Below, piece by piece: positions 18,174 through 27,409 of a stretch of 64,000 bases of DNA (position 1 is the stretch's first letter; each line of letters starts with the position of its first letter). Below the pieces are notes generated by a model. It did not search any database, had not been told where the DNA came from, and saw only the letters and a program-made list of their open reading frames with translations. The stretch is from BOG-994 sp049514215 (lineage in GTDB: Bacteria > Pseudomonadota > Gammaproteobacteria > Burkholderiales > Burkholderiaceae_D): positions 1 through 64,000 of the forward strand of contig JBEKVI010000021.1 in assembly GCA_049514215.1 (NCBI GenBank), read 5' to 3'. A program made the position numbers and the translations under genes.

Positions 18174-19895
18174 TCATGCCGCTTCGGCCTGCTCGATTAC
18201 GAGTTGCAGGCGCGCGACGCCGCGAAAGCTGTCTTCGGCGAGCCGGTAGGCAAGCCGCGCGCGTGGGGGCAGGGCATCGCAATGGTTGAACCAGATCGCC
18301 TCGAAGCTGCGACCGGCGTCACTGCGCAAGACGAGCTTGAGGTGTTTGTCCTGGAGGACTTGCTGTTTCACGACCATGAACTCGTTGCAGAAGAGGGGAA
18401 TCGCGAAGCCCTGTCCCCAGACCTCGGCGGCGATCGCCCGCGCCGTGGCCGCGGTGGCCTCGGCGTCGTCGAGCGGCCCGTCGACTTCGAGCGTGCGCGC
18501 GAGCAGCTTAGGGTCGAGCGTCGCGCTCACGGCCGCCTCGAAAGCCTCGGAAAATGCGTCAAAGGCCGTCTTCTCGATGGTCAGGCCCGCGGCCATGGCG
18601 TGCCCTCCGAACCGTTGGATCAATCCGGGATGGCGTTTGCTGACGAGATCGAGGACATCGCGCAGATGCAGACCAAGGATCGATCGCCCCGAGCCTCTCA
18701 GGGTGCCGTCGGCATTCGGTGCAAACGCGACGGTGGGACGGTGAAAGCGGTCCTTCAGCCGCGAGGCCAGGATTCCGACCACGCCCTGGTGCCAGGCTGC
18801 ATCGTAGAGGCAAAGGCTTGCGCGATGCGAGGCGATCGATTCGGCGCCCAGCCGTTCCACCAGCTCGAGCGCCGTGGTTTGCATCTGTTCTTCGATGCCT
18901 CGCCTTTCCCGGTTGATCGCATCGAGCTGTTGCGCGATTTCAAGCGCTCTTTCGAAGTCGTCGGTCAAAAGACATTCGATTCCGAGCGCCATGTCTGCAA
19001 GGCGGCCGGCGGCGTTTAAGCGCGGACCCAGCGCGAACCCCAGATCGTGGACACTGGCGAGCCGCGCCTGCCGGCCAGCGGCCAGAAAAAGCGCAGTGAT
19101 GCCTGGTTGCGTCCGCCCCGCCTGGATGCGCTGCAGCCCCTGGGCGACGAGCCGCCGGTTGTTCGGGTCCAAGCGCACGACGTCGGCGACCGTCCCCAGG
19201 GCGACGAGACCCAAAAGGCTGTCCAGGCGCGGTTGCGGCGCTTCGCGATACGCGCCCAGTGCGCGCAGGTGCGCGCGCAAAGCCAGGAGAACGTAGAACA
19301 TCACGCCCACTCCCGCCAAGTGCTTGCTCGGAAAGCGGCACCCCGGCTGATTTGGGTTGACGATGCAAGCTGCCTCGGGAAGGACATCGGCCGCCAGATG
19401 ATGGTCGGTGACGAGGACGTCGATGCCCAGCCGCCGCGCCTCGAGAGCCCCTTCCACGCTCGCGATCCCGTTGTCGACCGTGATGATGAGATCGGGCCGG
19501 AAACGCTCGTGGGTCAGGCGAACGATTTCCGGCGTAAGGCCATAGCCGTATTCGAAGCGGTTGGGCACGACATACTCGATCTTCGCCCCGAACAGGCGCA
19601 GGCCCCGTACACCCACCGCACAGGCCGTGGCTCCGTCGCAGTCATAGTCGGCCACGATCACCATTTTCTTGTCGGCGGCGATCGCGGCGGCCAGAAGCTT
19701 TGCCGCATCCTCCACGTTCTTTAATGTGTCGGGCGGCAAGAGCTGACCGAGCTCGAGATTGAGTTCGGCCGCATCGAGCACCCCACGGGCGGCAAACAGT
19801 CGCGCGAAAAGCGGGGAGACCCCCGCCTCGACCAGTCTGCGCAAGGCAGGTTCATGAATCGGCCGTGCCACGAGTTGCATCGAAGAGGTGCCCAT
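18174..19895 (-). CDS. recJ: Single-stranded-DNA exonuclease RecJ
   Basis: 573 residues. The DHH phosphoesterase motifs appear in order: VADYDCDGATA (motif I), ITVDNG, VTDHH (the DHH itself) and a C-terminal DHHA1 domain with GGHAMAAG. RecJ degrades single-stranded DNA 5' to 3' in recombination and mismatch repair. The frame is open upstream to 20432, but the ATG at 19893-19895 gives the family N-terminus and lies 5 nt after the upstream gene's stop. That places it in an operon with the rpfE-like gene, as in the Xanthomonas rpf region. Confidence 0.96.
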   Translation of the reverse strand: MGTSSMQLVARPIHEPALRRLVEAGVSPLFARLFAARGVLDAAELNLELGQLLPPDTLKNVEDAAKLLAAAIAADKKMVIVADYDCDGATACAVGVRGLRLFGAKIEYVVPNRFEYGYGLTPEIVRLTHERFRPDLIITVDNGIASVEGALEARRLGIDVLVTDHHLAADVLPEAACIVNPNQPGCRFPSKHLAGVGVMFYVLLALRAHLRALGAYREAPQPRLDSLLGLVALGTVADVVRLDPNNRRLVAQGLQRIQAGRTQPGITALFLAAGRQARLASVHDLGFALGPRLNAAGRLADMALGIECLLTDDFERALEIAQQLDAINRERRGIEEQMQTTALELVERLGAESIASHRASLCLYDAAWHQGVVGILASRLKDRFHRPTVAFAPNADGTLRGSGRSILGLHLRDVLDLVSKRHPGLIQRFGGHAMAAGLTIEKTAFDAFSEAFEAAVSATLDPKLLARTLEVDGPLDDAEATAATARAIAAEVWGQGFAIPLFCNEFMVVKQQVLQDKHLKLVLRSDAGRSFEAIWFNHCDALPPRARLAYRLAEDSFRGVARLQLVIEQAEAA

Positions 19896-19900
19896 GGCTC

Positions 19901-20902
19901 TTAGGATAACGCGGCTTCGGGCGCTGCCAGGAGCTCGTGCGGCGTTCCGCGTTGCCACACTTTCCAGAAGTCGCGCCGCTTCAGACGTACCGTGCGCAGC
20001 GTCGCGGTATCGCACAACACCAGGATGAGTTCCTTCAGCATGCCCGAGCGCACCTCGGCGATACGCTGGCCTATCCGGATGTCGAGCTCCTGCAGTGCTT
20101 CTTGCCAGGCGATCCAGTCTTCGCGCCGGGCAGGATCGGAAAGCCCCTGGAAAGTCTCGAGCGCGAGCCTTGGTTTTTCGCTCGTGCCCAAAGCCGACCA
20201 GGGCATGGCACTTTGGCGCACATCCGAGTAGCGCAGCCGTGGCATGTCGGTGGATCCATTGCCCGAAAGCCAGAGGGTGTTCACGACGGGTTGGCCTTCG
20301 GCCTCGCGCGCGGTATTGACGCCGTGCGTAAACCAGGTCATCTGGATCTCGTTTTGCGCGTTGCGCCAGGCGCGCGCGGCTTCCTCGTCGCCCTCGGGCA
20401 GCCAGTCGAGAAGACTTCGGCCAATGGCGCATTCGATGCTGGCCCCGCGAAGGCGAAGCGCACGGTGGGAACGCAGGAGCCAGCGTTCACGGGAGGCGAC
20501 CTCCAGGTCGAATCCATGATCCGCGAGGATCGGGCGCGCCATGGCCGCAAGCGCTTGGCTTTCCGCGTCGTCTAGTGCGAGCTCGGCCGGATTTCCGAGC
20601 ACCAGCTGGTTTTGCCCGACGGTGAAATGTGCTGGTTCGAGCATCCAGAGGGAAGCGTTGGGCAAAGGCGGGGCGGCATCGAGCGCGTTGGCCCAGGCGA
20701 GCGCAAGATTCGCGTTGGAATCCCCCAGTATCCACTGCTGCGCTGCCGTCAATGGCGCCTGGCCCTCGAGAGGGACGATGCTTTTGGCCGAGCCCCGCAT
20801 CGCGACCAAGCGCAAGGCCGGAAGATTGAGCCCCGCCACGAGTGCGGGTGCGATCTCGGCCGGAATCAGGGCGTCGGGCACGACGATTTCCAGGGCATCC
20901 AT
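19901..20902 (-). CDS. RpfE-like conserved protein of unknown function
   Basis: 333 residues, predicted soluble. The sequence (MDALEIVVPDAL at the start; WMLEPAHFTVGQNQLVL, ADHGFDLE and LWLSGNGSTDMP further on) fits the proteobacterial proteins found next to recJ that are called RpfE-type regulatory or phosphoglycerate-mutase-like proteins. No enzymatic motif can be assigned with confidence. The start ATG at 20900-20902 is chosen from family length. Only 27 bp separate it from the divergent lolC start, so its promoter must lie within or very near the lolC coding sequence. It is co-directional with recJ, with 5 nt between them. Confidence 0.65.
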   Translation of the reverse strand: MDALEIVVPDALIPAEIAPALVAGLNLPALRLVAMRGSAKSIVPLEGQAPLTAAQQWILGDSNANLALAWANALDAAPPLPNASLWMLEPAHFTVGQNQLVLGNPAELALDDAESQALAAMARPILADHGFDLEVASRERWLLRSHRALRLRGASIECAIGRSLLDWLPEGDEEAARAWRNAQNEIQMTWFTHGVNTAREAEGQPVVNTLWLSGNGSTDMPRLRYSDVRQSAMPWSALGTSEKPRLALETFQGLSDPARREDWIAWQEALQELDIRIGQRIAEVRSGMLKELILVLCDTATLRTVRLKRRDFWKVWQRGTPHELLAAPEAALS

Positions 20903-20929
20903 GCGGGCGAATTGTAGGCCATCGAAACT

Positions 20930-22237
20930 ATGGCAAACTTCTCGCTTCCCCCTTTCACGGCCAGGCCGCATTTGACACTTCCGTTCGAGCTGCAAATTGG
21001 ATTGCGCTATACGCGCGCCGGAAAACGGCGCCAGGGCGCGGGCTCTGGCAATGGTCTCATCTCCTTCGTGTCCCTGATCTCCGTACTGGGCATCGGCTTG
21101 GGGGTCGCAGCGCTCATCACGGTGCTCTCTGTCATGAACGGGTTTCAGAAGGAGGTCCGCGACCGGATGCTGGGGGTCCTGGCCCATATTGAGATATCGG
21201 CCGCGAGCGGCAGCATCGGCGACTGGCAGGCCCTGGCCAATGACGCCCGACGCAATCGCGAGGTCACCGGCGCTGCGCCTTATGTGACCGGTCAGGTCCT
21301 TCTGACGCGGGGCGACACCTTTCGGGGTGCCCTGCTGCGGGGCGTGTTGCCCTCAGCCGAACCCCAGGTGTCGGATCTCGATCGCGACATGATCCTTGGC
21401 CATCTCACGGACCTGGTCCCCGGCGAATTCGGGATTGTTCTGGGCTCGGAACTTGCCCGCTCGTTTGGCGTTGGTCGAGGCGACAAGGTCACGATGGTGG
21501 TGCCCGAAGGGCAGGTGACTCCGGCCGGGGTCATGCCCCGCTTTCGCCAGTTCACGGTGGTGGGCGTGTTCGAATCGGGGCACTACGAATACGACAGCAC
21601 GCTTGCGCTCGTACAGATCGATGACGCCACCAAACTCTTTCGGCAAGACGGCTACACCGGTGTGCGCCTGAAACTGCGCGACATGCAGGATGCGCCCGAA
21701 GTCGCCTACGCGCTCTCGCGCCAGCTACGCGGGGATTACCTGGTGCTCGACTGGACCCAGCAGAACCGCAACTGGTTCGCGGCCGTCCAAACCGAGAAGA
21801 AAATGATGGCCGTCATCCTTGCGCTCATCATCATGGTGGCAGCGACGAACCTGGTTTCTTCGCTCGTCATGACCGTGCGCGACAAACAATCCGACATCGC
21901 GATCCTGCGCACGCTCGGTGCGGCGCCCGGCTCGATCACGGCGATTTTTGTGATCCAGGGCGCGCTAATCGGACTGCTCGGATGCGGGGCAGGCGTTCTT
22001 TTGGGCGTGTTCCTCTCGCTGAACATCGGATCGATCGTCTCGGGAATCGAGAATCTGTTTGGCGTGAGTTTTCTGCCCAAGGACGTCTATTTCATCAATA
22101 CCATGCCTTCGGACATGCACCTGTCCGACATCGTGGTCATCGGCTGCTTCTCGATCGTGCTAAGCCTCGTTGCGACGCTCTATCCGAGCTGGCGCGCGGC
22201 GCGCGTCCAGCCGGCCGACGCGCTACGCTACGACTGA
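20930..22237 (+). CDS. lolC: Lipoprotein-releasing ABC permease LolC/LolE
   Basis: 435 residues. One N-terminal TM helix (SFVSLISVLGIGLGVAALITVLS, about residues 44-66) with VMNGFQKEVRDR just after it, a large periplasmic domain, and three C-terminal TM helices, the MacB/FtsX layout of LolC/E. It extracts outer-membrane lipoproteins from the inner membrane and hands them to LolA, powered by LolD. The ATG at 20930 gives 14 residues more than usual; a TTG at 20972 is an alternative start nearer the family N-terminus. The stop overlaps the next start (TGATG). A single permease implies a LolF/LolC-type homodimer unless a second gene lies elsewhere. Confidence 0.93.
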   Translation: MANFSLPPFTARPHLTLPFELQIGLRYTRAGKRRQGAGSGNGLISFVSLISVLGIGLGVAALITVLSVMNGFQKEVRDRMLGVLAHIEISAASGSIGDWQALANDARRNREVTGAAPYVTGQVLLTRGDTFRGALLRGVLPSAEPQVSDLDRDMILGHLTDLVPGEFGIVLGSELARSFGVGRGDKVTMVVPEGQVTPAGVMPRFRQFTVVGVFESGHYEYDSTLALVQIDDATKLFRQDGYTGVRLKLRDMQDAPEVAYALSRQLRGDYLVLDWTQQNRNWFAAVQTEKKMMAVILALIIMVAATNLVSSLVMTVRDKQSDIAILRTLGAAPGSITAIFVIQGALIGLLGCGAGVLLGVFLSLNIGSIVSGIENLFGVSFLPKDVYFINTMPSDMHLSDIVVIGCFSIVLSLVATLYPSWRAARVQPADALRYD

Positions 22238-22719
22238 TGATGGATTGTCTCGTGCGTCGCGCCAAGGAATGCGAGGCTCAGGAACTCACGGCGCTTGCAT
22301 TGCGCGCCAAGGCGGCTTGGGGCTACGCTGGCGAACAGCTTCGCCAATGGGCAGCCGAGCTCTCGATTGGAACTGAATTGGTGCGGGAGAACCTGTGTCT
22401 GGTCGCCGAGCGTGAAGGACAGATCGTCGGTTGCGCGATCGTCCTTAAGCGCAGCTCCGAGTGGATCCTCGACGCGCTCTGGGTCGAGCCCAACCTCTTC
22501 GGGCAGGGAGTCGGAACGCGGCTTTTGCAGGACGCTGCGGCGAACGCACGACAGGAGGGGGCGTGTAGGCTCACCATTGATGCAGACCCCAACGCCGAGG
22601 GATTCTATGCGTCCCGGGGCGCATGCACCGTGGCTCGGGTAGCCGCACCGATTGCAGAGGATCCGGCCCGCATGCGTCCCCAGATGGTTCTAGGGCTCGT
22701 CGGCGGCCCTTCCTCATAA
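22237..22719 (+). CDS. GNAT-family N-acetyltransferase
   Basis: 160 residues. The acetyl-CoA-binding motif is LFGQGVGTRLLQDA (about residues 88-101), preceded by LDALWVEPN (beta-4) and followed by TIDADPNAEGFYASRGA, the typical C-terminal GNAT signature. It transfers an acetyl group to an amine on an unknown acceptor. Start is ATGATG overlapping the lolC stop, so translation is coupled. Its place between lolC and lolD is unusual; nothing in the protein links it to lipoprotein sorting. Confidence 0.82.
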   Translation: MMDCLVRRAKECEAQELTALALRAKAAWGYAGEQLRQWAAELSIGTELVRENLCLVAEREGQIVGCAIVLKRSSEWILDALWVEPNLFGQGVGTRLLQDAAANARQEGACRLTIDADPNAEGFYASRGACTVARVAAPIAEDPARMRPQMVLGLVGGPSS

Positions 22720-22743
22720 AAAACTCTTCTTCGGAGACCAATC

Positions 22744-23346
22744 ATGAAACTTGTGGGCTTGTACGATTCACCGTTCGTGCGCCGAGTGGCCATCTCCTTG
22801 CACGTACAGGGCTACACGTTTCATCATGTTCCGCTTTCGGTCTTTCGCAATATCGACGCGTTTCGCCTCTACAATCCCCTGATCAAGGCCCCAACGCTCG
22901 TCCTCACCGACGGCACCGTACTGGCCGAGAGCAGCTTGATCCTGGATTACCTCGATGAGCGTGTGGAGCGGCGCCTCGTTCCTGGCGCCGGGTCCGAGCG
23001 GGTGGCGGCGCTGCAGACGATCGGCACCGCACTTGTCGCCTGCGAAAAAGTGGCCGCCTGCGTCTATGAGACTGAGCTGCGTCCCGTCGAGAAGCACTAC
23101 GCTCCCGTGATCGATCGCTATCGCGGCCAGATTGCGACGGCGCTTGAGATCTTGGACGGCAAGGGCATTACGCTCGCAGTGGGTCAGCCGCTCGATCAGG
23201 TTGTGATCACCACGGCTGTGGCCTATCGTTTTGCCGGACACGCGATTCCCGACCTTCTAGGGCACGGCCGCTATCCGCATCTCGCGGCGCTTTCGGCGCA
23301 GTGCGAGGAACTACCGGCCTTCCTGTCCGCGCCCCTGGAGGGTTGA
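22744..23346 (+). CDS. Glutathione S-transferase-like protein
   Basis: 200 residues. N-terminal thioredoxin-fold (YDSPFVRRVAISLHVQG, with cis-Pro region KAPTLVLTDGTVLAESSLILDYL, about residues 55-77) and an all-helical C-terminal domain. The Ser in the SPFVRRV stretch is the likely glutathione-activating residue, as in bacterial beta/other-class enzymes. Substrate unknown. It ends in TGATG with the lolD start, so it belongs to the lolC-GNAT-GST-lolD operon. Confidence 0.82.
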   Translation: MKLVGLYDSPFVRRVAISLHVQGYTFHHVPLSVFRNIDAFRLYNPLIKAPTLVLTDGTVLAESSLILDYLDERVERRLVPGAGSERVAALQTIGTALVACEKVAACVYETELRPVEKHYAPVIDRYRGQIATALEILDGKGITLAVGQPLDQVVITTAVAYRFAGHAIPDLLGHGRYPHLAALSAQCEELPAFLSAPLEG

Positions 23347-24014
23347 TGCCGACGGTGCTATCGGCCGAGCATCTCGCCAAGACCTTTCGTCTTGGACCCA
23401 CCACAGTGGAAGTGCTGCGCGATGTCAATCTGTCCATCGCGCAAAGCGAAACGGTGGCCATTGTCGGCGCATCAGGTTCGGGCAAGAGCACGCTGCTGCA
23501 TTGCTTGGGGGGCCTTGATGCGCCCACGCACGGCAAGGTGTTCGTCGATGGCGTTGACCTCGCCACCCTTTCTGAGCAGGGGCGTGGCAAGGTCCGCAAT
23601 GAGCGTCTTGGGTTCGTGTACCAGTTTCATCATCTCCTGGCCGAGTTTTCGGCCGAGGACAACGTGGCCATGCCCCTGCGCATCCGTCGCATGCCCGCAA
23701 TAAAGGCCCGTAACGCCGCGCGCGCCATGCTCGAACGCGTCGGCCTCGGGCACCGGCTCGAGCACCGGCCCGGAGAGCTTTCGGGCGGCGAGCGCCAGAG
23801 AGCGGCGCTCGCCCGGGCGCTGGTCACCGAGCCCGCCTGTGTGCTTGCCGACGAGCCGACCGGCAATCTGGATCGCGGGACGGCACACGAAATCTTCAAC
23901 CTCTTGCTGGAGCTCAATAGCGGCCTTAAGACCAGTTTTGTTGTGGTCACGCACGATCTGGAACTGGCCGGTCAGATGAATCGCACGCTTTCATTGCGCG
24001 ACGGTGCGCTCTAG
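23346..24014 (+). CDS. lolD: Lipoprotein-releasing ABC ATPase LolD
   Basis: 222 residues. Walker A GASGSGKST (about residues 39-47), Q-loop in VYQFHHLL, signature LSGGERQR, Walker B VLADEPTGNLD, switch His in VVTHD. LolD powers extraction of lipoproteins through LolC/E. The ATG at 23346 overlaps the GST stop. The frame is open further upstream, but that region encodes the GST in another frame. Confidence 0.93.
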   Translation: MPTVLSAEHLAKTFRLGPTTVEVLRDVNLSIAQSETVAIVGASGSGKSTLLHCLGGLDAPTHGKVFVDGVDLATLSEQGRGKVRNERLGFVYQFHHLLAEFSAEDNVAMPLRIRRMPAIKARNAARAMLERVGLGHRLEHRPGELSGGERQRAALARALVTEPACVLADEPTGNLDRGTAHEIFNLLLELNSGLKTSFVVVTHDLELAGQMNRTLSLRDGAL

Positions 24015-24027
24015 CGAGGGCTTGTGA

Positions 24028-24906
24028 ATGGACGAGGCCGGATCGACGAGCGGGCAGAACGATCGCGCGACGCCGTCCGAGGTGGGCTGGATCGATACGC
24101 ACTGCCACCTGGACGCATCGGAATTCGATTTGGATCGCGATGCGGTCGTCGACGGTGCGCGTGCCAACGGGGTCCGTCAGATCGTCATTCCCGCCGTCCA
24201 CGTTGGCAACTTCGCGGCCGTACGCGCTCTCGCACACAGGATTCCGGGTGCGGCCTATGCGCTCGGGATTCATCCCATGGCGACGCCCCATTCCCAGAAA
24301 AGCGACATCGAACGCCTTCTGGAGGCGCTCGAGGCGTCTCGGGACGATCCAAAGCTGGTCGCCATTGGTGAGATCGGGCTGGATTATTTCGTCACCGACC
24401 TCAAATCGGACTCCGCGCGTGACACCCAGGAGTGGTTCTATCGCGAGCAACTCAAGCTCGCCAGACGGTTCGCTCTACCCGTCATCTTGCACGTGCGCCG
24501 CTCGGCCGACCGCCTGCTGAAGGACTTGCGTCAGATCGAAGTGCCAGGAGGGATCGGCCACGCCTTTAATGGAAGTGAACAGCAGGCCCAGGGTTTCGTG
24601 GATCTGGGCTTTCGTCTCGGGTTCGGGGGAGCGATGACCTTCGAGAGGGCATTGCAGATCCGCCGGCTTGCGCAGTCCTTGCCCGAGACGGTACCCGTGC
24701 TTGAGACCGATGCCCCGGATATCGCACCGGCCTGGCTCTATCGTCAGCGTAATGCTCCCGGGGAGTTGCCGCGCATCGCGGAGACGCTCGCTTTGCTGCG
24801 GCGCTGGAGCCCTCTTGAGACCGCACGAATAACAACCGAAAACGCCTACGCGGCGCTGCCTCGCCTTAAGGCCCTTGGCCAGTCGGCCACGCAAACGGCT
24901 CGCTAG
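24028..24906 (+). CDS. tatD: TatD-family metal-dependent DNase/hydrolase
   Basis: 292 residues forming a TIM-barrel amidohydrolase-like fold. Metal ligands are visible: DTHCHLD near residue 23, Glu in AIGEIGLDY, His in ILHVRRS, His in GIGHAFNGS and Asp in LETDAPD. The family has 3'-5' exonuclease/DNase activity and may act in DNA repair or quality control. It lies 13 nt after lolD, in the same operon, and is followed by a strong intrinsic terminator. Confidence 0.9.
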   Translation: MDEAGSTSGQNDRATPSEVGWIDTHCHLDASEFDLDRDAVVDGARANGVRQIVIPAVHVGNFAAVRALAHRIPGAAYALGIHPMATPHSQKSDIERLLEALEASRDDPKLVAIGEIGLDYFVTDLKSDSARDTQEWFYREQLKLARRFALPVILHVRRSADRLLKDLRQIEVPGGIGHAFNGSEQQAQGFVDLGFRLGFGGAMTFERALQIRRLAQSLPETVPVLETDAPDIAPAWLYRQRNAPGELPRIAETLALLRRWSPLETARITTENAYAALPRLKALGQSATQTAR

Positions 24907-24919
24907 GCCAGAATGAGTG

Positions 24920-24958
24920 ACGGGGCGAAAGCCGCAATTGGCTTTCGCCCCGTCTTTT
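24920..24958 (+). terminator. Rho-independent terminator after tatD
   Basis: Perfect 14-bp stem (ACGGGGCGAAAGCC / GGCTTTCGCCCCGT) with a 6-nt loop (GCAATT), followed by CTTTT. It sits 13 nt past the tatD stop and just before the convergent SPFH gene end; the T-run is on the rightward transcript only. Confidence 0.9.
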
Positions 24959-24976
24959 CGCGTGCGCAACAACCGA

Positions 24977-27040
24977 TTACGTGCTGCCGCCCGACGAGTC
25001 ACCGTGGCTCGATGCGCCGTTTAAGCCCGCGCCACCGCGCACACCACCGCCTTCCAGACGGCTCGAGGCGCCTCGCAGGAGCCCGCTGCTCGCCCTCGGT
25101 GCGAACCCAGCGCCCTGCTCGCGCACCACGAGGGCAAGTAGGGCATCGACTAGTGAGCCCCCGGCGCTGGTGCCATCACCGGAGCCGCCCACCTGGATCT
25201 GCGGGACGATGGGAATGCCGCCCGCTTTGATGGCGTCGGCGAAACGCTCGAAAACCTGTTGCGCCAATTGATACTCAGGCCCGCCAAACGCGTCGACTTT
25301 CAAGCGCGTTGCGCTGGCTTCGGCTCCTCCGACTTTCGCAATGCGTTGAGCCTCGCCTTCGCCCAGCAGCGTGAGTCGCTCCGCTTCGGCGCCAGCAGCA
25401 ATGCGGATGCGTCGCGCGTCCTGTTCGGCAAACGCCGCCGCGGCCCGGCCTTCATTGGCCCGGACTTCGACCGAAAGGAGGGAGCGCGTGATATCGCCTT
25501 GCTGGGCCGCCTTGGCTTCTGCCTCGCGCAGGGTACGCTCCTGAATGGCGGCACGTTCGCGCAATTCAAAGGTTGCAACCTGCTCGATGGCGATTTGGCG
25601 TTCGCGCAGCTGACGCAGGATCTCCTCGATCTGGCCATTGGCCCGGTCCGACGAGCGCGGGGTGCCGATGAGGACCTCCTGCAATTCGAGCGAATAGGCG
25701 GCAAACTTGGTCTTCATGTCTTCGGAGCTCAGGCGTTGAATATCGGAGCGCTCTTGCAAAAGCTCGATCAAGGTCTTGGTCTGGGCGATATTTTTGAAAT
25801 AGGCCGAGACCATGGGGTCCAGGGTCTGTTCGACTAGACGCCGGATGTCGCCGAAACGCTGTACCACCAAGGGCGCTTTCATGTAATCGATGTGAACCAC
25901 GACCGACAGCGGGAGCGAGGGCTCGAAGGCATCCTTGGTGATGAGCGAGACTTCCTTCAGGTTCTGGTCAAACTTGTGTTCGCTCGTCACCTCTGCGCTC
26001 CATTTCAGAATGAAGTTCGTCGTAGGAACGAGGACGACTTGGCCGGCATAGGTGTTAAAAGCATATTTGCCGGGCAGAAGCGGAGTGGCCCACACGCCGC
26101 GAAACCCGGTCTCGACCAGCTCCCCATGGCGGTAGGCATCGCCCGAGACATCCCTGCCTTGTTTTCCGGTGTAGGAGACGACGACGCCGGCGTGTCCGAC
26201 CGGAATGACGGTCTTTCCAATCAGTTCCACCGTGGCGAAGAGTCGGTTCAGGTAGTACGAGCCATCCACGAGGACCTGGTACTGGCGCCCCCGATATCCG
26301 GCCTTCAGAAACCGGTCCGGATCCTGAAAATTGTTGTGAAAGGCCGCCGAGCCCGGCGCATCTCCAACCGCGGGCGCGATGATCTCGCCAGCCGGTAGCG
26401 CCGGTCCGTCATGGATGGTCACGACGCCAACCAAATCATCGCGGTCCTTGATGACCAGGGGCGTATACCCATGCCGTTCCTCGAGCGTGGCTCCGGTCTG
26501 TGCGAAAAGCGCCTCCTCGCTCGCGTCCAGCTGGAGAGCGAAGAGCTTGCCTTCGGTCAAGACGACGAATTGGGCCAGATTTAAGGCATAGGTCCCTTCC
26601 CGCAGGATGGTCCGTTGGGGACCCTTTTGACCGCCGGCCAAGAGGAAGACACGCACGTTCTCGAAGGAGGCGGCCTCATCGTTAGAGGCGAGGGTCTGGC
26701 CGGCCGAGAGCGGGCGCCCGTCCCGGGCGAAGACGTAGCCGATCTGACCTTGCGTGATGGTCACGAGCGGGACATGATGGATCCGGTATTGAAACGGGGC
26801 GAAAAAATGAAAACCGCCCCGAAGCACTTCCGGCTGATAGCCGGCTTCACCGGCGAGCGCCATGAGGCCCGTCTCTACCGAACCCTGGGCACTCCAGATT
26901 TTTTCCACGATGCCGACCTGGCTGTTCGGAATGTATCGAATCACGCCTGAGATTCGGATGAGCCAGGCGAGAACCAGCACGGCAGCCACGACGTAGGCCG
27001 CCCGCGGAATGAGGCTCAATAGCTCACTTAAGGTATCCAT
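24977..27040 (-). CDS. SPFH/band-7 (flotillin-like) membrane protein
   Basis: 687 residues. One N-terminal TM helix (AAYVVAAVLVLAWLI, about residues 14-28) followed by VIRYIPNSQVGIVEK, then a large SPFH region. A C-terminal heptad-rich, Ala/Glu/Arg-rich segment (about residues 470-590) should form the long coiled coil of flotillins, and a Gly/Ser-rich tail ends the protein. Such proteins scaffold membrane microdomains or form cages around membrane proteases. The ATG at 27038-27040 has a purine-rich ribosome-binding site (GGAAGGAAAG). It is divergent from the ATP-grasp/transglutaminase operon; a functional link is possible but not shown. Confidence 0.82.
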   Translation of the reverse strand: MDTLSELLSLIPRAAYVVAAVLVLAWLIRISGVIRYIPNSQVGIVEKIWSAQGSVETGLMALAGEAGYQPEVLRGGFHFFAPFQYRIHHVPLVTITQGQIGYVFARDGRPLSAGQTLASNDEAASFENVRVFLLAGGQKGPQRTILREGTYALNLAQFVVLTEGKLFALQLDASEEALFAQTGATLEERHGYTPLVIKDRDDLVGVVTIHDGPALPAGEIIAPAVGDAPGSAAFHNNFQDPDRFLKAGYRGRQYQVLVDGSYYLNRLFATVELIGKTVIPVGHAGVVVSYTGKQGRDVSGDAYRHGELVETGFRGVWATPLLPGKYAFNTYAGQVVLVPTTNFILKWSAEVTSEHKFDQNLKEVSLITKDAFEPSLPLSVVVHIDYMKAPLVVQRFGDIRRLVEQTLDPMVSAYFKNIAQTKTLIELLQERSDIQRLSSEDMKTKFAAYSLELQEVLIGTPRSSDRANGQIEEILRQLRERQIAIEQVATFELRERAAIQERTLREAEAKAAQQGDITRSLLSVEVRANEGRAAAAFAEQDARRIRIAAGAEAERLTLLGEGEAQRIAKVGGAEASATRLKVDAFGGPEYQLAQQVFERFADAIKAGGIPIVPQIQVGGSGDGTSAGGSLVDALLALVVREQGAGFAPRASSGLLRGASSRLEGGGVRGGAGLNGASSHGDSSGGST

Positions 27041-27409
27041 AACACTTTCCTTCCTTTCTTTTTATGTGCCGCGCGACTCGGGCGGGACCTCCCCACCCGC
27101 GCTCCGGCAATCCCAGCCTAGGTTTGCCGCCATAAAGATTCCGTAAAAGCCGACTGACGGCAGGCGGTGGGGGACCAGGAACCGGCAGGCACAGGCTTGG
27201 TGCCGTGAGGCGTGGGGACCGCGTCAGGGTGTTACTCGGGTGCACCGAATCGGTGTGGGATGCCCGCAGACGAGTCGCGCGAATGCTCGTAAATGGCGCG
27301 CTTCTTGCTAAACTGCGGGGTCGAATGCCATGGGGATCAGGATTCGTCCGAAACATTATCCAAGGACGGGCACTGCGGTAAGTCAGCGTCACAGATTTGC
27401 GGGGACTGC
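27041..27409. other. Divergent intergenic region, SPFH gene / ATP-grasp operon
   Basis: 369 bp that must carry promoters in both directions. On the minus strand a long purine run next to the SPFH start is its ribosome-binding site; GGGGA near 27401 serves the rightward gene. I see no consensus -35/-10 pair, no strong hairpin and no convincing small ORF. Confidence 0.45.
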
